Shown here: positions 5,445 through 6,414 of the stretch, in pieces
Layout: each line of letters starts with the position of its first letter
Numbering within the stretch: the first letter of the stretch is position 1
Assembly (NCBI GenBank): GCA_026990095.1
Contig: JALSIL010000027.1
Location: 1-6,414, forward strand
Reading direction: 5' to 3'
Length of the DNA: 6,414 nt
From: Lysobacterales bacterium
Lineage (GTDB): Bacteria; Pseudomonadota; Gammaproteobacteria; Xanthomonadales; Marinicellaceae
Made by a program: the position numbers and the translations under genes
Notes under the pieces: model-generated
What the model was told of the DNA's origin: nothing
The model's database searches: none
What the model saw: only the letters and a program-made list of their open reading frames with translations

Positions 5445-6414
5445 ATGAATTTTCATGAATATCAATCCAAAGAGATATTTGAATCCTATGGTGTGCCAGT
5501 TCCACGTGGAATTGTTGCAAGAACGGCAGAAGAAGCCGTTGCAGCCGCAGAAAAATTAAACGCCGATGCTTGGATAGTCAAAGCACAAGTCCATGCAGGT
5601 GGGCGTGGTAAAGCTGGGGGTGTTAAATTTTGTAAAACATTGGATGATGTTAAAGAAAACGCTACTAATATGTTAGGTATGACCATTGAAACCTACCAAA
5701 CTGGAGGTATGGCACTGCCCGTTAATGAGGTTTTGATTACCGAAGCTGCCGACATTAAAAAAGAACTTTACATGAGTTTATTGGTTGATAGAGCCAACAA
5801 GTGTTTGTCTTTTGTTGTTTCGGCAGAAGGCGGTGTTGATATTGAAGAAGTGGCACGCACAACACCTGAACTTATTCATACAGTAGTGGTTGAAAATGTC
5901 GAAGGTTTGTTTCCTTATGAATGCCGTAAAGTTGGCTTTAGCATGGGACTGAGTTCTAAGCAAACGCGTCAGCTAACTGGTATTATGTTGGCATTGCACA
6001 AAATGTTTCATGAAAATGATTTATCTTTAGTTGAAGTCAATCCATTAATTATTGATGGCAATGATGATGTTGTGGCACTGGATGCCAAAGTGGCTATTGA
6101 TGACAATGCTTTATTTAGGCATAAAAAATTAGCGGCAATGCGTGATGTAACCCAAGAAGACCCAAGTGAAGCCGAAGCACATGAGCATGAATTAAATTAT
6201 ATCAAATTAGATGGCAATATTGCTTGCATGGTTAATGGGGCAGGCCTTGCCATGGCGACAATGGATGTAATTAAGCTTAAAGGTGGAGAGCCAGCAAACT
6301 TTTTAGATGTAGGTGGTGGAGCAACGGCAGAACGAGTGGCGATTGCTTTTAAAATCATTCTAAAAGACCCCAATGTTAAATCAATTTTGGTTAATATCTT
6401 TGGAGGTATTGTGC
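5445..6414 (+). CDS. sucC: Succinyl-CoA ligase (ADP-forming) beta subunit SucC, partial at right edge
   Basis: With the alpha subunit SucD, this TCA-cycle enzyme interconverts succinyl-CoA and succinate with formation of ATP (or GTP). 323 codons are visible of an expected 385-390; the C-terminal end lies beyond the window. The start MNFHEYQSKEIFESYGVPVP is typical of the family. The ATP-grasp domain carries KAQVHAGGRGKAGGVK (46-61). The Mg-binding positions appear as N199 in VEVNPL and D213 in ALDAK. The ligase domain shows GNIACMVNGAGLAMATMD (257-274), GGEPANFLDVGGGA (280-293) and NIFGGIV at the edge. A good Shine-Dalgarno precedes the ATG. sucD very probably follows outside the window. Here sucC has its own promoter region next to pil genes, not downstream of sucAB. 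The frame is open throughout. Confidence 0.97.
   Translation, partial: MNFHEYQSKEIFESYGVPVPRGIVARTAEEAVAAAEKLNADAWIVKAQVHAGGRGKAGGVKFCKTLDDVKENATNMLGMTIETYQTGGMALPVNEVLITEAADIKKELYMSLLVDRANKCLSFVVSAEGGVDIEEVARTTPELIHTVVVENVEGLFPYECRKVGFSMGLSSKQTRQLTGIMLALHKMFHENDLSLVEVNPLIIDGNDDVVALDAKVAIDDNALFRHKKLAAMRDVTQEDPSEAEAHEHELNYIKLDGNIACMVNGAGLAMATMDVIKLKGGEPANFLDVGGGATAERVAIAFKIILKDPNVKSILVNIFGGIV

Noticed and set aside
5486..5963. Two minus-strand open frames (5486-5686 and 5778-5963)
   Set aside because: Both are antisense to the clearly coding sucC frame and have no recognisable product or start signals.

Overview
The window reads as chromosomal DNA of an AT-rich gammaproteobacterium. The evidence is a type IV pilus block pilB-pilC-pilD followed by coaE, with the succinyl-CoA ligase gene sucC on the other side. 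Succinyl-CoA ligase genes close to the pil cluster, and the C-terminal end of PilB, recall the Xanthomonadales/Lysobacterales. The base composition is much more AT-rich than Xanthomonas, so a low-GC relative (something like Marinicella) is a guess, not a conclusion.

Layout. Positions 1-315 look like the end of an ISL3-type insertion sequence. They hold the first 72 codons of a transposase running off the left edge (minus strand), a short leader, and a terminal inverted repeat ending at 315. Positions 316-571 carry no gene but hold a nested palindrome (326-392) and a 44-bp-spaced direct repeat (405-476). A tRNA with anticodon CAU lies at 572-648 (minus), with a probable promoter just upstream. 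From 5178 down to 721 four tightly packed minus-strand genes form one operon: pilB (assembly ATPase), pilC (inner-membrane platform), pilD (prepilin peptidase/methylase) and coaE (dephospho-CoA kinase). Gaps are 5 and 2 bases, and pilD and coaE overlap by 4 bases. A very AT-rich 266-bp spacer (5179-5444) separates this operon from divergent sucC, which begins at 5445 and runs off the right edge.

How the genes work together. PilD cleaves and N-methylates type IV prepilins. PilC anchors the machine in the inner membrane, and PilB hydrolyses ATP to drive pilin polymerisation. The major pilin gene is not in the window. CoaE completes coenzyme A synthesis and is a habitual passenger of this operon. 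SucC is the ADP-forming succinyl-CoA ligase beta subunit of the TCA cycle and has no mechanistic link to pili. Apart from the IS end and the unexplained repeats left of the tRNA, the window is ordinary core genome. I found no convincing previously undescribed system.
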